The position numbers and the translations under genes were made by a program. Positions 1 through 9,267 of a DNA stretch of 64,000 nt are shown here, piece by piece. Every line of letters begins with the position of its first letter. Position 1 is the first letter of the stretch. A model generated the notes under the pieces. That model did not search any database. It saw only the letters and a program-made list of their open reading frames with translations, and was not told the DNA's origin. The DNA comes from UBA5069 sp963773745 (GTDB lineage: Bacteria; Chloroflexota; Anaerolineae; Caldilineales; Caldilineaceae), in contig CAVZCL010000005.1 of assembly GCA_963773745.1 (NCBI GenBank), forward strand, positions 2,232,001 to 2,296,000, given 5' to 3'.

Positions 1-236
1 CTGTGCAGGTCGGTGTGCTGCTCGCAATCTTCCCGCTTGAGGTCAACGGCGAGAACCGCGGCATTGTGCTCGCCTATGCGGCAGAACTGATCTCGGGGGA
101 CATTGGCGTGGCACCGCTGCTGGCAGGCGACGACGTGACGGACGCGCGCTGGTTCCGCGCCGATGCCCTGCCCGACGCCTTGGCTTTCGACTCGACGCGT
201 GCGCTGCTGGCGGCGTGGGCGATGACGACGGTATAG
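1..236 (+). CDS. NUDIX hydrolase, C-terminal part
   Basis: The reading frame is open at the window edge, so this is the end of a gene. The tail DARWFRADALPDALAFDSTR resembles the end of a NUDIX domain, where an E/D-ARWF segment and an aromatic-Asp segment close the fold. The catalytic Nudix box would lie upstream and is not visible. Substrate cannot be told. A 64-base gap separates it from the epimerase on the same strand. Confidence 0.55.
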   Translation, partial: VQVGVLLAIFPLEVNGENRGIVLAYAAELISGDIGVAPLLAGDDVTDARWFRADALPDALAFDSTRALLAAWAMTTV

Positions 237-300
237 CTTTGGATTGCAATTGAAATCGAAAGATTCGTAGTCTATTCACACTGACCATAAGGAGTATGGA

Positions 301-1388
301 ATGACTTTGCCGAAAGATCAGGAAACTGCAGAGGCAGTGAGCGAGGACGAGCGCAAGACCTATCTCGTTACGGGTGGCGCTGGTTTCCTGGGCATCAATA
401 TTGTGCGCCACTTGCTGGCGCGCGGCCACAAGGTGGTGTCGCTCGACATCGCCGACTTCTCCTATCCCGAGCGCAGTCAGATTACCGAAATCGCGGCGAC
501 ATCCGCGACGCCGCCACCGTCATCCACGCGATGGAGGGGGTGGATATCGTCATCCACACCGCCGCGGCGCTGCCGCTCTACAGCGCCGCCGACATCTACA
601 GCACCGACATCGACGGCATGCGCATCATGCTGACGGTTGCGCAAAGCTTCAACGTCGAGCGCTTTGTGCACATCTCGTCGACGGCTGTCTACGGCATCCC
701 CGATCATCACCCGCTCTTCGAGACCGACAGACTGGATGGCGTGGGCCCCTACGGCGAATCCAAGGTGCTGGTGGAGAGCATCTGCGAGGATTTTCGCAAG
801 CAGGGCATGTGCATCCCGATTATCCGCCCCAAGTCCTTTGTGGGGCCGGAGCGGCTGGGTGTCTTTGCGCTCTTCTATGACTGGGCCAAGGATGGCAAGA
901 ACTTCCCTGTGCTGGGCAGCGGCCACAACCGCTACCAGTTGCTGGACGTGGAAGATCTCTGCGACGCCATCTACCTGACCTGCACGCTGCCGTGCGAAAC
1001 CGTGAACGATACCTTCAACATCGGCGCGAAGGAGTTCACGACGCTGCGCGAGGATTACCAGGCCGTGCTCGACTACGCCGGCTTTGGCGGGCGCATCGTC
1101 TCGATTCCGGCCGAACCTGCAATCATCACGCTGCGTGCGCTTGAGAAGGTGAAGCTCTCGCCGCTCTACAAGTGGGTCTACGAGACGGTGACCGAAGATT
1201 CGTTCGTGTCGATTGAGAAGGCCGAGCGGGTGCTGGGCTATGCGCCGCGCTTCTCCAACAAGCAGGCCATGATCCGCAACTACCAGTGGTATCTCGACAA
1301 CCTGCATGCATTCGAGGGGCAGTCGGGCGTGTCGCACCGTGTCCCCTGGAAGCAAGGCGCGCTCTCCGTCGCCAAAATCGTCTTCTAG
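301..1388 (+). CDS. NAD-dependent epimerase/dehydratase (frameshifted)
   Basis: Extended short-chain dehydrogenase/reductase that would act on a nucleotide sugar or related substrate. The N-terminal TGGAGFLG glycine motif binds NAD(P). The SST segment followed by YGESK gives the catalytic Ser and Tyr-x-x-x-Lys. The start ATG at 301 sits behind AAGGAG. The frame changes near base 492. Restoring one C gives a continuous path through GDIRDAATVIHAMEGVDIVI, so a consensus error is more likely than a broken gene. Substrate is unknown. It converges with the gene ending at 1521. Confidence 0.8.
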
Positions 1389-1397
1389 CAGCGCACC

Positions 1398-1516
1398 CGC
1401 GGCGCGGCAACGCAAAGCCGCTTGGGAAACGCAAAGGTTGGCAACGGCGAGAGCTTATGATTCTCGCCGTTGCCAACCTTTGCGTTTCCCAAGCGGCTTT
1501 GCGTTGCCGCGCCGCG
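1398..1516. repeat. 55-bp perfect palindrome at convergent junction
   Basis: Bases 1398-1452 are the exact reverse complement of 1462-1516, with a 9-base loop. The structure fills the whole gap between the epimerase stop at 1388 and the stop at 1521 of the minus-strand gene. There is no terminal T run. The arms contain AACGCAAAG and AAACGCAAAGG words, which recur in the palindrome near 62.6 kb. It can act as a two-way transcription barrier, but that role is inferred. Confidence 0.9.
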
Positions 1517-1520
1517 AGTC

Positions 1521-2222
1521 CTAGAAGTGCACCGTGCTGTCTGGGGCGTGCAGATCGTCGTCGTCGCCTGCTGGGGTGACGGGCGGCGCCTGCGTTGGGC
1601 GATTCTCGATCGCAATGCTCTGCGTGCCGTCGTCATCTTCAGTGGGCGAGTCGGTCGTAGCGGCCGCGCCGCTCTTGCGCGCGGCTTCCTGCTGGCTGAG
1701 CCACTTTTCCAGCGACGCAGCGGCGGCCGAGAAGCCCGTCACAAGGCTGTTTGCCACATCCTGAAAGGTCCTGCTCGACTTCACCTGCTCGGAAATGCGA
1801 TCCGTGGTCTCTTCAATCTTCGCCGTAAAGCGCTTGGCATCGTCCGTTGCCGAGACCTTCTTCACCTGCTCTTCAATCGCGGCGGCAATACCGGTCAACC
1901 CCTTGACAACCGAATCCTGAATTTCCTTGCGCTGCTCGCTATCCCATGCGGTGCGGGCGCTGTTGGCAACTTCGCTGCTGAGACGCTCAATCGTCTGCGT
2001 CAGTTCGTCCACGCTGGACTTCGTGGATTTGGCGGCGCTGCCGGCTGCGGAACCGGCCGCATCTGCAGCCTTGTCGGCCGCGTCTTTGAGGTTGTCAGCC
2101 GCCTCGGAAACGGCGTCGGCGGCGCTGGACGCGCCTTGCTGGACGCTGTCGGCGGCCCGGTCGGCGGCGCTTTTGGCACTATCCGCCGCGCGCTGGAGAT
2201 CATCATTCATTGCGTCAGACAT
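1521..2222 (-). CDS. Ala-rich helical protein of unknown function
   Basis: 233 residues. The first 80 are dominated by Ala, Asp, Ser and Lys in a repeating AADKAAD-type pattern. This predicts amphipathic helix or coiled coil like LEA or apolipoprotein-like proteins. The middle (TKSSVDELTQTIERLSSEVA) is also helical. The C-terminal 50 residues are acidic and disordered. No signal peptide or catalytic motif is visible. The ATG at 2222 follows GGAG at good spacing. A role in stress or envelope protection is possible but not shown. Confidence 0.6.
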   Translation of the reverse strand: MSDAMNDDLQRAADSAKSAADRAADSVQQGASSAADAVSEAADNLKDAADKAADAAGSAAGSAAKSTKSSVDELTQTIERLSSEVANSARTAWDSEQRKEIQDSVVKGLTGIAAAIEEQVKKVSATDDAKRFTAKIEETTDRISEQVKSSRTFQDVANSLVTGFSAAAASLEKWLSQQEAARKSGAAATTDSPTEDDDGTQSIAIENRPTQAPPVTPAGDDDDLHAPDSTVHF

Positions 2223-2336
2223 GGAATTGCTCCTTTTGTATCATTGGATTTGCCTAGGCGATGGGCACGACTACTCTCATTCTGATCTCTACGCAACAGT
2301 GCGCGAAAAGTTCCGCGCCGCAAGCAAAGTCACACG

Positions 2337-5132
2337 TTACCGCGCGCTTACCCTTTCAAGCGTCACCGTATCGCCTGCGGGCGCGCCGTCGACGCTGACG
2401 GGCAGGCGCACCTGTGTGGCCGGATTGTAAAGCCCCACACGCAGCGAAAGGGGAGCGCCTGCGGGAATTGTCAGCGTGTGGATGGTGCGCAACTGCTCAG
2501 CAGGCTGCCACGTACCGGTGGGCGCGGGGCCGGTGGCGCTCATGGGCGGGCCGTCACTCTGCGCCAGGGTGGCACCGCCCTCATCATCGGCGTGGACAAA
2601 GATGTGGTGGGGCGGCAGCAGCGGCTGCTCCACGCGCCAGTCGAGGGCGATGACCAGCGACTGCCCCGTTTGGGTAATGGTATAACCCTCAAGCACGGCA
2701 TGGGTGCCAAAGAGCAGCGGCGGGTCAAACGGTGTGGCGGGCTCAAGCGGCGCAAAGGAGGCGGGGCGTTGCTCAACTTCAATGTTGCCAAGCTCCACGG
2801 CGGGCGTGCGCAGCTCATTTCCGACATCCAGCCAGCCGGCAGACACGCTGTATTGGCCCGGTGCGAGCGAAGGCGGCAGGTCCATCTCCACGGGCACAAG
2901 CACGCGTGCACCCTGCGGCCACAGTGCCGTGGGGAAGTCGGGCAGTGGCCAGCCCTGCCAGTCGGTGACGAGGTTGCCCTTTGCATCGAGAATCGACACG
3001 TAGAGATTGCGCTGCGCGGCCGTAGGCGCCAGGTTCTCGGCGGCAATGCGCAATGCGGCGCTGGTGCCGGCGAGCAGTGGCGTCTCGGGCAGCGAAGCGC
3101 CCACAATCGAGAGTGCCTCATCCACACGCGGCCGGCGCACCACTTCGTTGAGGGGCATTTGCGCCAAATCAGGCGCGGCATCGGGCAGCACGACGGTGAT
3201 TGTGCCGATTGACGCGGCGGGCAGCAGCAACCCGTCCACTGAGGCGCTGCGTAGACCGTTCGCATCGCTCAGGCCGACAGTTACGGTGTAGACGCCGGGT
3301 GGTGTACCGGCGGGCGCAAGCAGGCCGGCGAATTCGGTGGCGCTGCCGTCCGCTTGCGTATCGCCGGCAAGGCTGCCGGGCGGGCTGTAGGAACGCGCCC
3401 CCCAGGTGCGGTCGGCGGTGTCTACAAGGCGCAGGTCCACACGCACTGATTCCATGGCGTCCGGATCCAGCCCTTGCCAATCGAGCCGTATGGCAAGCGG
3501 GACGTTGGCCCCCAGCACTGCATCACTCTGTACGCCTGCGGCCTCAAGCAGCGGGCCATTGCCGAATTGGGCAAAGAGCGGCTGCGCACTGGGCCTGCTG
3601 GCCATGGCCCACGCCGAGAGACGCGTTGTAAGGCTGATCCAACGATTCTCCACATTGAGCGCAGTGGCGCGCAGATGTGCCTCGATTTCACCCGGCAGGC
3701 TGCTGCCAAAGCCCAGTGGCTCGGGAAACCAGAGTGTGCCGCCTGCGATCGCCGTATCCACTGTGGCCGCCACAGCGGGTGTGTACGCAACGGCGAAATC
3801 CCCCAGCAGGAGCGGCGTCGGCCCTGTCATGTCGCTGGGCGCGTAGGCGCGCCAATAGCCCACCATCCACGGGAAGATGGCGAGGAAGCTGTCGTTGGGC
3901 GCACCCTGCTGCACTACCTGGGCGATGACAGGGCGGTAGTCATCCTTCACATAGCGTGGCGTGGTGTAGAAGAGCACCGCGCCAAAGAGCCCCGAGAGTG
4001 TGAGCACCCCCACGGCCGCTGCCGCAGCGCTGCGCTGCGCATCCCACGCCACGTCGGCCGCACGGGCAAGCAGCAGCAGCACGAAAGGCAGCACGAAGAG
4101 CAGCAGGCGCTCGCCCCCTTCGGGGAAGAAGGGGAGACGCAGGTTAAGCAAAAAGGCGGCGGCCGCCGGCGCCAGCGTAAAGAGCAACAGCGCACGTGTC
4201 GGGTTGGGCAAAAGGTCGCGGTCGGCCCCGTTGCGCTTCACATAGGCCAGCGCCAGCAGAAGCGCAATTGCAGCCAGCGCCGGCAGCAGCGATGCCCAGG
4301 CCAGGGACGCGGTGGGCGCGACGTGGCCCGCCAGCAATGCGCGTCCATGGCGCAGGATGTACTCGATGAGGTTGAGCGGCTGGTCGCTGTCTGCGCCGAT
4401 CTTCTGGCCCACGTAGCTGTAGAGGCGAGGCAGCGCGTAGACGAGCCAGGGGAGATAGGCGAGGAAAACCGCAGCGTAGGCAACGATGACTGCATACAGT
4501 GCCGCGCGCTTGCGGCGCAGCAACCAGAGCGCCCACAGCGCCTCCACCGCAAAGAGGAGCGCCATGTAGTAGAGCGTGTAGAGCGCGAGCGCGGCAAGGA
4601 GAGCGTGCAGCAGCAGCGCGCGGCGTGCGCTTGCGCCGGCCAGGAGTTGCTCCACGGCGCGCCAAAGCCACCCCGTGGCGAGGATGCCAAGCAGCAGCGC
4701 CAGCGCATACATGCGCACTTCCTGAGAGTAATAGAGGTGGATGGGGCTGACGGCAAGGAGAAGTGGGGCCACCCAGTGCACGCGTCGCCGCTCAGGATAA
4801 AGGACACGCGCAAACCAGGCCAGTGCTGCCACCGCCAGCGTGCCAATCGCAACGCTCAGCAGGCGCAGCGCCACTGGGCCGCTGCCGAAGAGGAGCGTCC
4901 ACAGGTGAAGCAACGCGTAGTAAAGAGGCGGGTGGATGTCGTGCGCGGTGAGCCAGAGCATGCGCCCCAGCGGCTCGGTGGCGAAGTAGACGCTGTACCC
5001 TTCGTCCCACCAAAGCGGCTGCCACGCGAGGCGGCCCAGTCGCAGCGCCAGCGCGCCGAGCAGAATCGCGGCTGTCAGCAGGGCCGCGCTCAAGGGACGC
5101 CGCGCGGCGGGCGTTCGCCCAGCCATTCTCAT
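2337..5132 (-). CDS. GT-C (family 39-like) membrane glycosyltransferase with large exported C-terminus
   Basis: 931 residues. About ten hydrophobic segments lie in the first ~400. The first loop carries WWDEGYSV near residues 41-48; the Asp-Glu pair is the usual catalytic site of lipid-linked GT-C enzymes of the ArnT/PMT type. Next come HDIHPPLYY and YSQEVRMYAL, also typical of the family. Such enzymes move a sugar from a polyprenyl-phosphate donor to an acceptor on the outer face of the membrane. Residues ~430-931 are soluble and beta-rich, about twice the family's usual length, and end without an anchor. Acceptor unknown. It lies 36 bases after an SH3 lipoprotein on the same strand and may share its transcript. 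Confidence 0.75.
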   Translation of the reverse strand: MRMAGRTPAARRPLSAALLTAAILLGALALRLGRLAWQPLWWDEGYSVYFATEPLGRMLWLTAHDIHPPLYYALLHLWTLLFGSGPVALRLLSVAIGTLAVAALAWFARVLYPERRRVHWVAPLLLAVSPIHLYYSQEVRMYALALLLGILATGWLWRAVEQLLAGASARRALLLHALLAALALYTLYYMALLFAVEALWALWLLRRKRAALYAVIVAYAAVFLAYLPWLVYALPRLYSYVGQKIGADSDQPLNLIEYILRHGRALLAGHVAPTASLAWASLLPALAAIALLLALAYVKRNGADRDLLPNPTRALLLFTLAPAAAAFLLNLRLPFFPEGGERLLLFVLPFVLLLLARAADVAWDAQRSAAAAAVGVLTLSGLFGAVLFYTTPRYVKDDYRPVIAQVVQQGAPNDSFLAIFPWMVGYWRAYAPSDMTGPTPLLLGDFAVAYTPAVAATVDTAIAGGTLWFPEPLGFGSSLPGEIEAHLRATALNVENRWISLTTRLSAWAMASRPSAQPLFAQFGNGPLLEAAGVQSDAVLGANVPLAIRLDWQGLDPDAMESVRVDLRLVDTADRTWGARSYSPPGSLAGDTQADGSATEFAGLLAPAGTPPGVYTVTVGLSDANGLRSASVDGLLLPAASIGTITVVLPDAAPDLAQMPLNEVVRRPRVDEALSIVGASLPETPLLAGTSAALRIAAENLAPTAAQRNLYVSILDAKGNLVTDWQGWPLPDFPTALWPQGARVLVPVEMDLPPSLAPGQYSVSAGWLDVGNELRTPAVELGNIEVEQRPASFAPLEPATPFDPPLLFGTHAVLEGYTITQTGQSLVIALDWRVEQPLLPPHHIFVHADDEGGATLAQSDGPPMSATGPAPTGTWQPAEQLRTIHTLTIPAGAPLSLRVGLYNPATQVRLPVSVDGAPAGDTVTLERVSAR

Positions 5133-5168
5133 CGCCTGCGCCTCTATGCGGGAGATTGTGGCCGCAGG

Positions 5169-6305
5169 TTAGTTGCGCTTGTAGCGGACGTAAAGCTCGC
5201 TCGACGGGTCGTTTTCCGTCAGTGTAAACGAGGCCGCCGGCCCCACCACGGCGCCGTCGCGTACAAGTTCAACGGTCCAAACGCCTGCGGGTGGCACGCC
5301 CGGGAACTCGATCTTGAAGTTCTGGAAGCGCTGACGGTCGTCGGCAATCGGCCAGGTCATGCCGGGCTGCCCGCCAAAGGACACGCCGGAGACGGATTGC
5401 TCAACGCCGTCCTTGGTGACACGCAGCGAGTAGCCTTCAAGTCCCTGATTTTCGGCGTAGACGTAGAGGAAGACGCGTACGACGTTGGTCTCGGGGAAGC
5501 GCTCCTGACCGCTCAACTCGAAGCCACCGTCACTTGCGGCACGGGCATCGTCGGCGGATGCTACGGCTACCGCAGCGTCGGGTGCGGCAGGCTGCTCGGC
5601 AGGGGCAGCTTCGGCTGCGGGCTCGGGGGCGGTTTCAACGGCTACAGGGGCCGGCGCTTCGGCCGCGACTGCGGGAACAGCTGTCGCGGCGGCAACGACA
5701 CGTTCTGCACCGGCCTGGCGTGAGGTGGCCAGCGCCGAAATTTCGCCGGCCTGGGCGACAGGCACGTTGTCAACAGGCCCATCACTGTCGGCGAATTCAG
5801 CGGCCACCCAGACTTCCTGGAGATCCACCAGGCAGCAAATGCGCCACCATGTACCGTCTGCGTTCTTGCCGGTGATGTCGAAATCTTCACCACGGCCGAG
5901 GACGGTGGCCACGGGCCAAGTGGTGTCGGGGCCCGTGCGCGAGTTAACAAGCTCGCTGTTGATGACCGCTACAGGCGGAATGCCTCCGGCGGGCTGCTCG
6001 ACAAAGGGTCCGCCAATGCCCTGCACTACAGGCGCGGCAGCGTCAGCCGGTGCAGCGTCAGCTGGAGCAGCAGTGTCAGCCGGCGCAGCAACAGCTTCCG
6101 CAATGGGCACTTCGGCAGCGGGCACAGCAACGGGAACGCTCTCCTGCAGTGAGGCGGCGCTGGGCAACGATGTGGGTGTAAAGGTGGGCATCGGTGTGCG
6201 AATGAGCGGCGGTTCGGCGCTTGCGTCGTCGCGCCCACATGCGCTGAGCATCAGGAGCGCGGCCAGCACGAAAAGGATGGCGGCGGTGTGGCTATGGCGT
6301 TTCAT
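5169..6305 (-). CDS. SH3-domain lipoprotein
   Basis: 378 residues from the ATG at 6305, chosen because GAGAGG precedes it and a lipoprotein signal follows directly. The signal ends LLMLSACGRD, so Cys would be lipidated. A low-complexity Ala/Pro linker precedes a bacterial SH3-like domain (SRTGPDTTWPVATVLG to the VWVAAEF segment) with two adjacent cysteines in WRICCL. A second Ala-rich linker leads to a beta domain of ~110 residues at the C-terminus. Probably attached to the outer face of the cell membrane. It shares architecture with the next gene at 6479 and may be a paralogue. No enzyme motif seen. Confidence 0.7.
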   Translation of the reverse strand: MKRHSHTAAILFVLAALLMLSACGRDDASAEPPLIRTPMPTFTPTSLPSAASLQESVPVAVPAAEVPIAEAVAAPADTAAPADAAPADAAAPVVQGIGGPFVEQPAGGIPPVAVINSELVNSRTGPDTTWPVATVLGRGEDFDITGKNADGTWWRICCLVDLQEVWVAAEFADSDGPVDNVPVAQAGEISALATSRQAGAERVVAAATAVPAVAAEAPAPVAVETAPEPAAEAAPAEQPAAPDAAVAVASADDARAASDGGFELSGQERFPETNVVRVFLYVYAENQGLEGYSLRVTKDGVEQSVSGVSFGGQPGMTWPIADDRQRFQNFKIEFPGVPPAGVWTVELVRDGAVVGPAASFTLTENDPSSELYVRYKRN

Positions 6306-6478
6306 TGTCCGGCCTCTCAACGTCAAGTGCTGCAATGCAGGCTGTGATGGAATCTGCGGTGATTGCTTGCTCGCTGCATGCTGTTGGTTGGTCGTTTGTA
6401 CAGATGGCCTGCTGAGTTCTGAACGGACTGCACGAGTGCGGATAGGTGTTACGGAATGGAGTCTATTTTGCATGAGCC

Positions 6479-7678
6479 TTATCGCGTCCGCACCCATCCC
6501 ACGTAGACTTCACGGTTGGGGTTGCTGGGTGCAGTCGTAAATATGACGGCGTCGGATAACTGCTTGCCTGTGCCGTCGGTAACAAAGAGTGTCCAGGTGC
6601 CGGTGCCGATCAGATCCGCACGCGTCAGCGTGCTATTGGGATCCAGCGATTTGGGGTCGGGCGGCGTGTACTCATATTTCCAGTTGTACTGCACACGGTT
6701 GCCTGCGCCGGGGGGAGCACTGAATTCAAACTCATTGGCGCTGGGTGCTACGTCATTTGTGCCCTTGCGCTCGAAGCCTTCAAAGAGCACCTTAAGGAAG
6801 TATCCTTCTGCCGGCACCTCCAGTGGCGGCGTACCAATAAAGAGCTTTGCCCACACCGTAAGGAACTCGTTGTTGGTGGGGAAGAATTGTGGCCCAATCG
6901 CCCGCTCAAAGGGGTAGGGGGTGGACGTGGGCGTCGGCGTAACTGTCGGCGTCTCGGTGGCTGTAGGCGTCCAGGTCGGCGTCGGTGGCTCGCCACCCTG
7001 CACAAGCGGCACGGCGCTGACGTCATTGACAACACGCACGCCTGTCGCAGCCACCCAGACGGCGTTGCCGTTCACACAGCAGAGTTGCAGCCACGTGCCC
7101 TCGGTATTGCGGCCCACAACCGTAATCGGAATTTCCGGCCCCAGTTCGGCAACGAGCGGGAATTCAAGGCCGGGCCCCTCGCGCAAGGCGGTGCTCCCGG
7201 CATCCAGCACAATGAACGGGGTCGGCGTCAGCGTAACCGTCGGGCTGGGTGTTTCCGTGGGCGTTGCCGACTGCGTTGGCGTGGGCGGCAGCGGCGTGGG
7301 CGGTGGTGGAGCGGTTGCACCCGGCGGCGCAGCCGGCGTGATGAGCGCCACAACCGTTTCCGTGGGCGACGCCAGCGGATCGGGCGTCGGCGTTTGCGTC
7401 GCTGTCGGCGTCTCTGTGGGCGGCGGCACCACAAAGACCGATGGATCCGCACCAGGCGGAATTGTGATCACACCTGGCGTTGAGCCGCTGGGCGGCGTGA
7501 CAATGATGATGGCTTCCACCGACTCGGCTGTGGGCGTGAAGGTCGGTGCAAAGGTGCGCGTCGGCGCAGGAGTCATCAAAGGGCGCTGCACCAGGTCGGC
7601 AGCCGAACAGCCCAGCGTCACGAGAAGGAACGCAGCCAATGGGATCAGAATCCGTTTGGCTTTCCACAGCTTGGCCAT
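6479..7678 (-). CDS. SH3-domain lipoprotein with Thr-Pro linkers
   Basis: 399 residues from the ATG at 7678. The signal FLLVTLGCSAAD gives a lipidated Cys. A long Thr/Pro linker follows, then an SH3-like domain with adjacent cysteines (LQLCCVNG) and a VWVAA closing strand. A second Thr-Pro linker and a C-terminal beta domain of ~150 residues complete it. The order matches the 5169 gene, which lies 173 bases downstream on the same strand. The Thr-Pro linker style is common in exported Chloroflexota proteins. Its binding target is unknown. Confidence 0.7.
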   Translation of the reverse strand: MAKLWKAKRILIPLAAFLLVTLGCSAADLVQRPLMTPAPTRTFAPTFTPTAESVEAIIIVTPPSGSTPGVITIPPGADPSVFVVPPPTETPTATQTPTPDPLASPTETVVALITPAAPPGATAPPPPTPLPPTPTQSATPTETPSPTVTLTPTPFIVLDAGSTALREGPGLEFPLVAELGPEIPITVVGRNTEGTWLQLCCVNGNAVWVAATGVRVVNDVSAVPLVQGGEPPTPTWTPTATETPTVTPTPTSTPYPFERAIGPQFFPTNNEFLTVWAKLFIGTPPLEVPAEGYFLKVLFEGFERKGTNDVAPSANEFEFSAPPGAGNRVQYNWKYEYTPPDPKSLDPNSTLTRADLIGTGTWTLFVTDGTGKQLSDAVIFTTAPSNPNREVYVGWVRTR

Positions 7679-8327
7679 AGGTGGGTGCGCGACGGGAGAT
7701 TGCCGGCCAGAGCCACCGAAGTGGAAAGCCGAAGTTGACTCAGGCTGGTAACGCCCGACTGCATGGGCGGCACGCGGCCCCGCTTGCGGGGACGGAGGAC
7801 TCAATGCGCCCACCTCGTAATCAATGCCGGAAACGCTGAAAGAGGAATGCTGCAAGGGAAATTCTGAAAGAGCCTTGCTTCAAGCTTGCACATGCTGGCA
7901 GTATCCTGCCCGTTGCGTGCCTCAACGCACCGCCGATCCACAAGAGTATAGCACAACTGCTCCATGCGGCGCGGTGCATTCGCGCTACGCTTTGTGGGCG
8001 CAAAGCAGTTCGCGTGCATCCATCTTACGTGCAGCATACAGGCAGCCCATCCACCATTATGCGGGTTTGCGCGCTGCCAAACAAACAAGCGAGGAGCCGA
8101 CGGCATTCTCACCGCATGATGAAGCACATTTCCGCACAATAGTACCTCTGGTAAGGCCCGCAATTTGCCGAGCGCAGCCGCGCGCGGTAAGATGCATGGT
8201 TGTGTCCAAGCGTCTTCACTCTTGATGACGGCCCGGCTTGGGCAAGGACACGGCAAATCTGAATGCGGCAAACCTACGCCGCTCCAACACGTGCCCTACG
8301 GCGCGCTTGAATCGAAAGGAATTTTCC
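7679..8327. other. 649-base divergent intergenic region
   Basis: Separates the divergent lipoprotein and rplI genes, so it must hold both promoters, but I could not pick convincing -35/-10 pairs. A short GC hairpin (CCCCGC/GCGGGG, 7778-7791) lies in the lipoprotein leader. No tRNA arm, riboswitch core or supported ORF was found. Open frames here look like high-GC noise. Confidence 0.5.
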
Positions 8328-8939
8328 ATGGCCCGCATGAAAGTGCTCCTTCTGCAGGATGTGCCCGAACTGGGCGAAGCCGGTGAAGTCTACAGCGTTG
8401 CCGGCGGCTATGCGCGCAACTTTCTCATGCCGCGCGGCTATGCCACGCTGGCAACGTCCGGCGCCATGAAGCAGGCAGACGTCATCAAACAGGCAGGGAT
8501 TCGCCGCCGTGCGCAGGAGCGCGCGAATGCCGAGGCGCAGGCCGCCATGATTGCTGGCAAGAAGCTGCTCTTTACGGCCAATGCCGGCGACAACGATCGC
8601 CTCTATGGCTCGATTACCACAGGCGACATTGCTGAGAGGCTTGCAGCCGAAGTCGGCTTCGAGGTGGATCGCCGCCGCATTCAGCTGGAAGCGCCGCTGC
8701 GCGACCTGGGGGTCTTTGCCATTGAGCTGCGTCTCATGCAGGACGTGGCCGGCAAGTTTACCGTTGCCGTCGTGCGCGAAGGCGAAAACTGGAGCCACGC
8801 CGAAGAACGTCAGGCCAAGAAGGCCGCTGCCATTATGGCCCGGGAAGCACAGGCGGCGCAGGAAGCTGCTGTGCCCGTCGCCGCACCGGCGCCGGCTGTT
8901 GAGACCGCTGCTGAGGCAGAGGAAGACGCAGCCGAATAG
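8328..8939 (+). CDS. rplI: 50S ribosomal protein bL9 with C-terminal tail
   Basis: Structural protein of the large ribosomal subunit. The N-terminal domain reads MKVLLLQDVPELGEAGEVYS followed by GGYARNFLMPRGYA, the family's rRNA-binding signature. The long connecting helix and the C-terminal domain (NDRLYGSITTGDIAERL) follow. The ATG at 8328 is preceded by GAAAGGA. The protein is 203 residues against ~150 usual. The extra 50 are an Ala/Glu/Val-rich tail that looks disordered. It stands apart from rpsF, ssb and rpsR, its common neighbours. Confidence 0.95.
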   Translation: MARMKVLLLQDVPELGEAGEVYSVAGGYARNFLMPRGYATLATSGAMKQADVIKQAGIRRRAQERANAEAQAAMIAGKKLLFTANAGDNDRLYGSITTGDIAERLAAEVGFEVDRRRIQLEAPLRDLGVFAIELRLMQDVAGKFTVAVVREGENWSHAEERQAKKAAAIMAREAQAAQEAAVPVAAPAPAVETAAEAEEDAAE

Positions 8940-8981
8940 CCGCGCTGGCTTCGCCGCAGGCGAAGAGTGCTAACTGAACTC

Positions 8982-9029
8982 GAAAGAGGCGGGAACAACG
9001 GGCAAGCGCCTGCTGTTCCCGCCTCTTTC
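8982..9029 (+). terminator. Rho-independent terminator after rplI
   Basis: A 16-bp perfect stem (8982-8997 with 9014-9029) with a 16-base loop is followed by TTTCC. It sits 43 bases after the rplI stop and faces the convergent gene ending at 9268. Confidence 0.8.
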
Positions 9030-9073
9030 TTTCCCAAAGTGCAGCAACTCTCGGTGTACAACGGCGCTGCATT

Positions 9074-9168
9074 GCGGGGCTTCCAGCCCTCCAACCCAGG
9101 CTGAGAGACCCCGGCTTGCGTAGCGGCGGTGGAAGCCGCTGAAGGTCCGGAGCGCGTCACGACCTCGA
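9074..9168. repeat. Degenerate copies of a dispersed GTAGCGGCGG element
   Basis: Bases 9120-9168 align without gaps to 18203-18251 (37 of 49 identical). Bases 9074-9092 (GCGGGGCTTCCAGCCCTCC) match 41601-41619 apart from one base. This copy lacks the matching right arm seen at 18256-18276. It is probably a decayed palindromic intergenic repeat. Confidence 0.65.
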
Positions 9169-9267
9169 GAAGGGCAACTGGTGGACCTTTCGCCTGCAAC
9201 CAGGTATTGCGTCATCAGCCGCCACTTGCGAAATTCCGCACCTGTGCCCCGCCTGGAACCCTGAGCG

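Noticed and set aside
477..1415. 312-codon minus-strand ORF
   Set aside because: Antisense to the epimerase, whose motifs are clear on the plus strand.
3474..5723. 749-codon plus-strand ORF
   Set aside because: It is antisense to the GT-C transferase and SH3 lipoprotein. The peptide is His/Arg/Gln-rich with no domain, a typical shadow in high-GC DNA.
7679..7860. Possible riboswitch in the leader of the 6479 lipoprotein
   Set aside because: Only a short GC hairpin is present. The conserved cores of c-di-GMP, cobalamin or other known classes could not be found.
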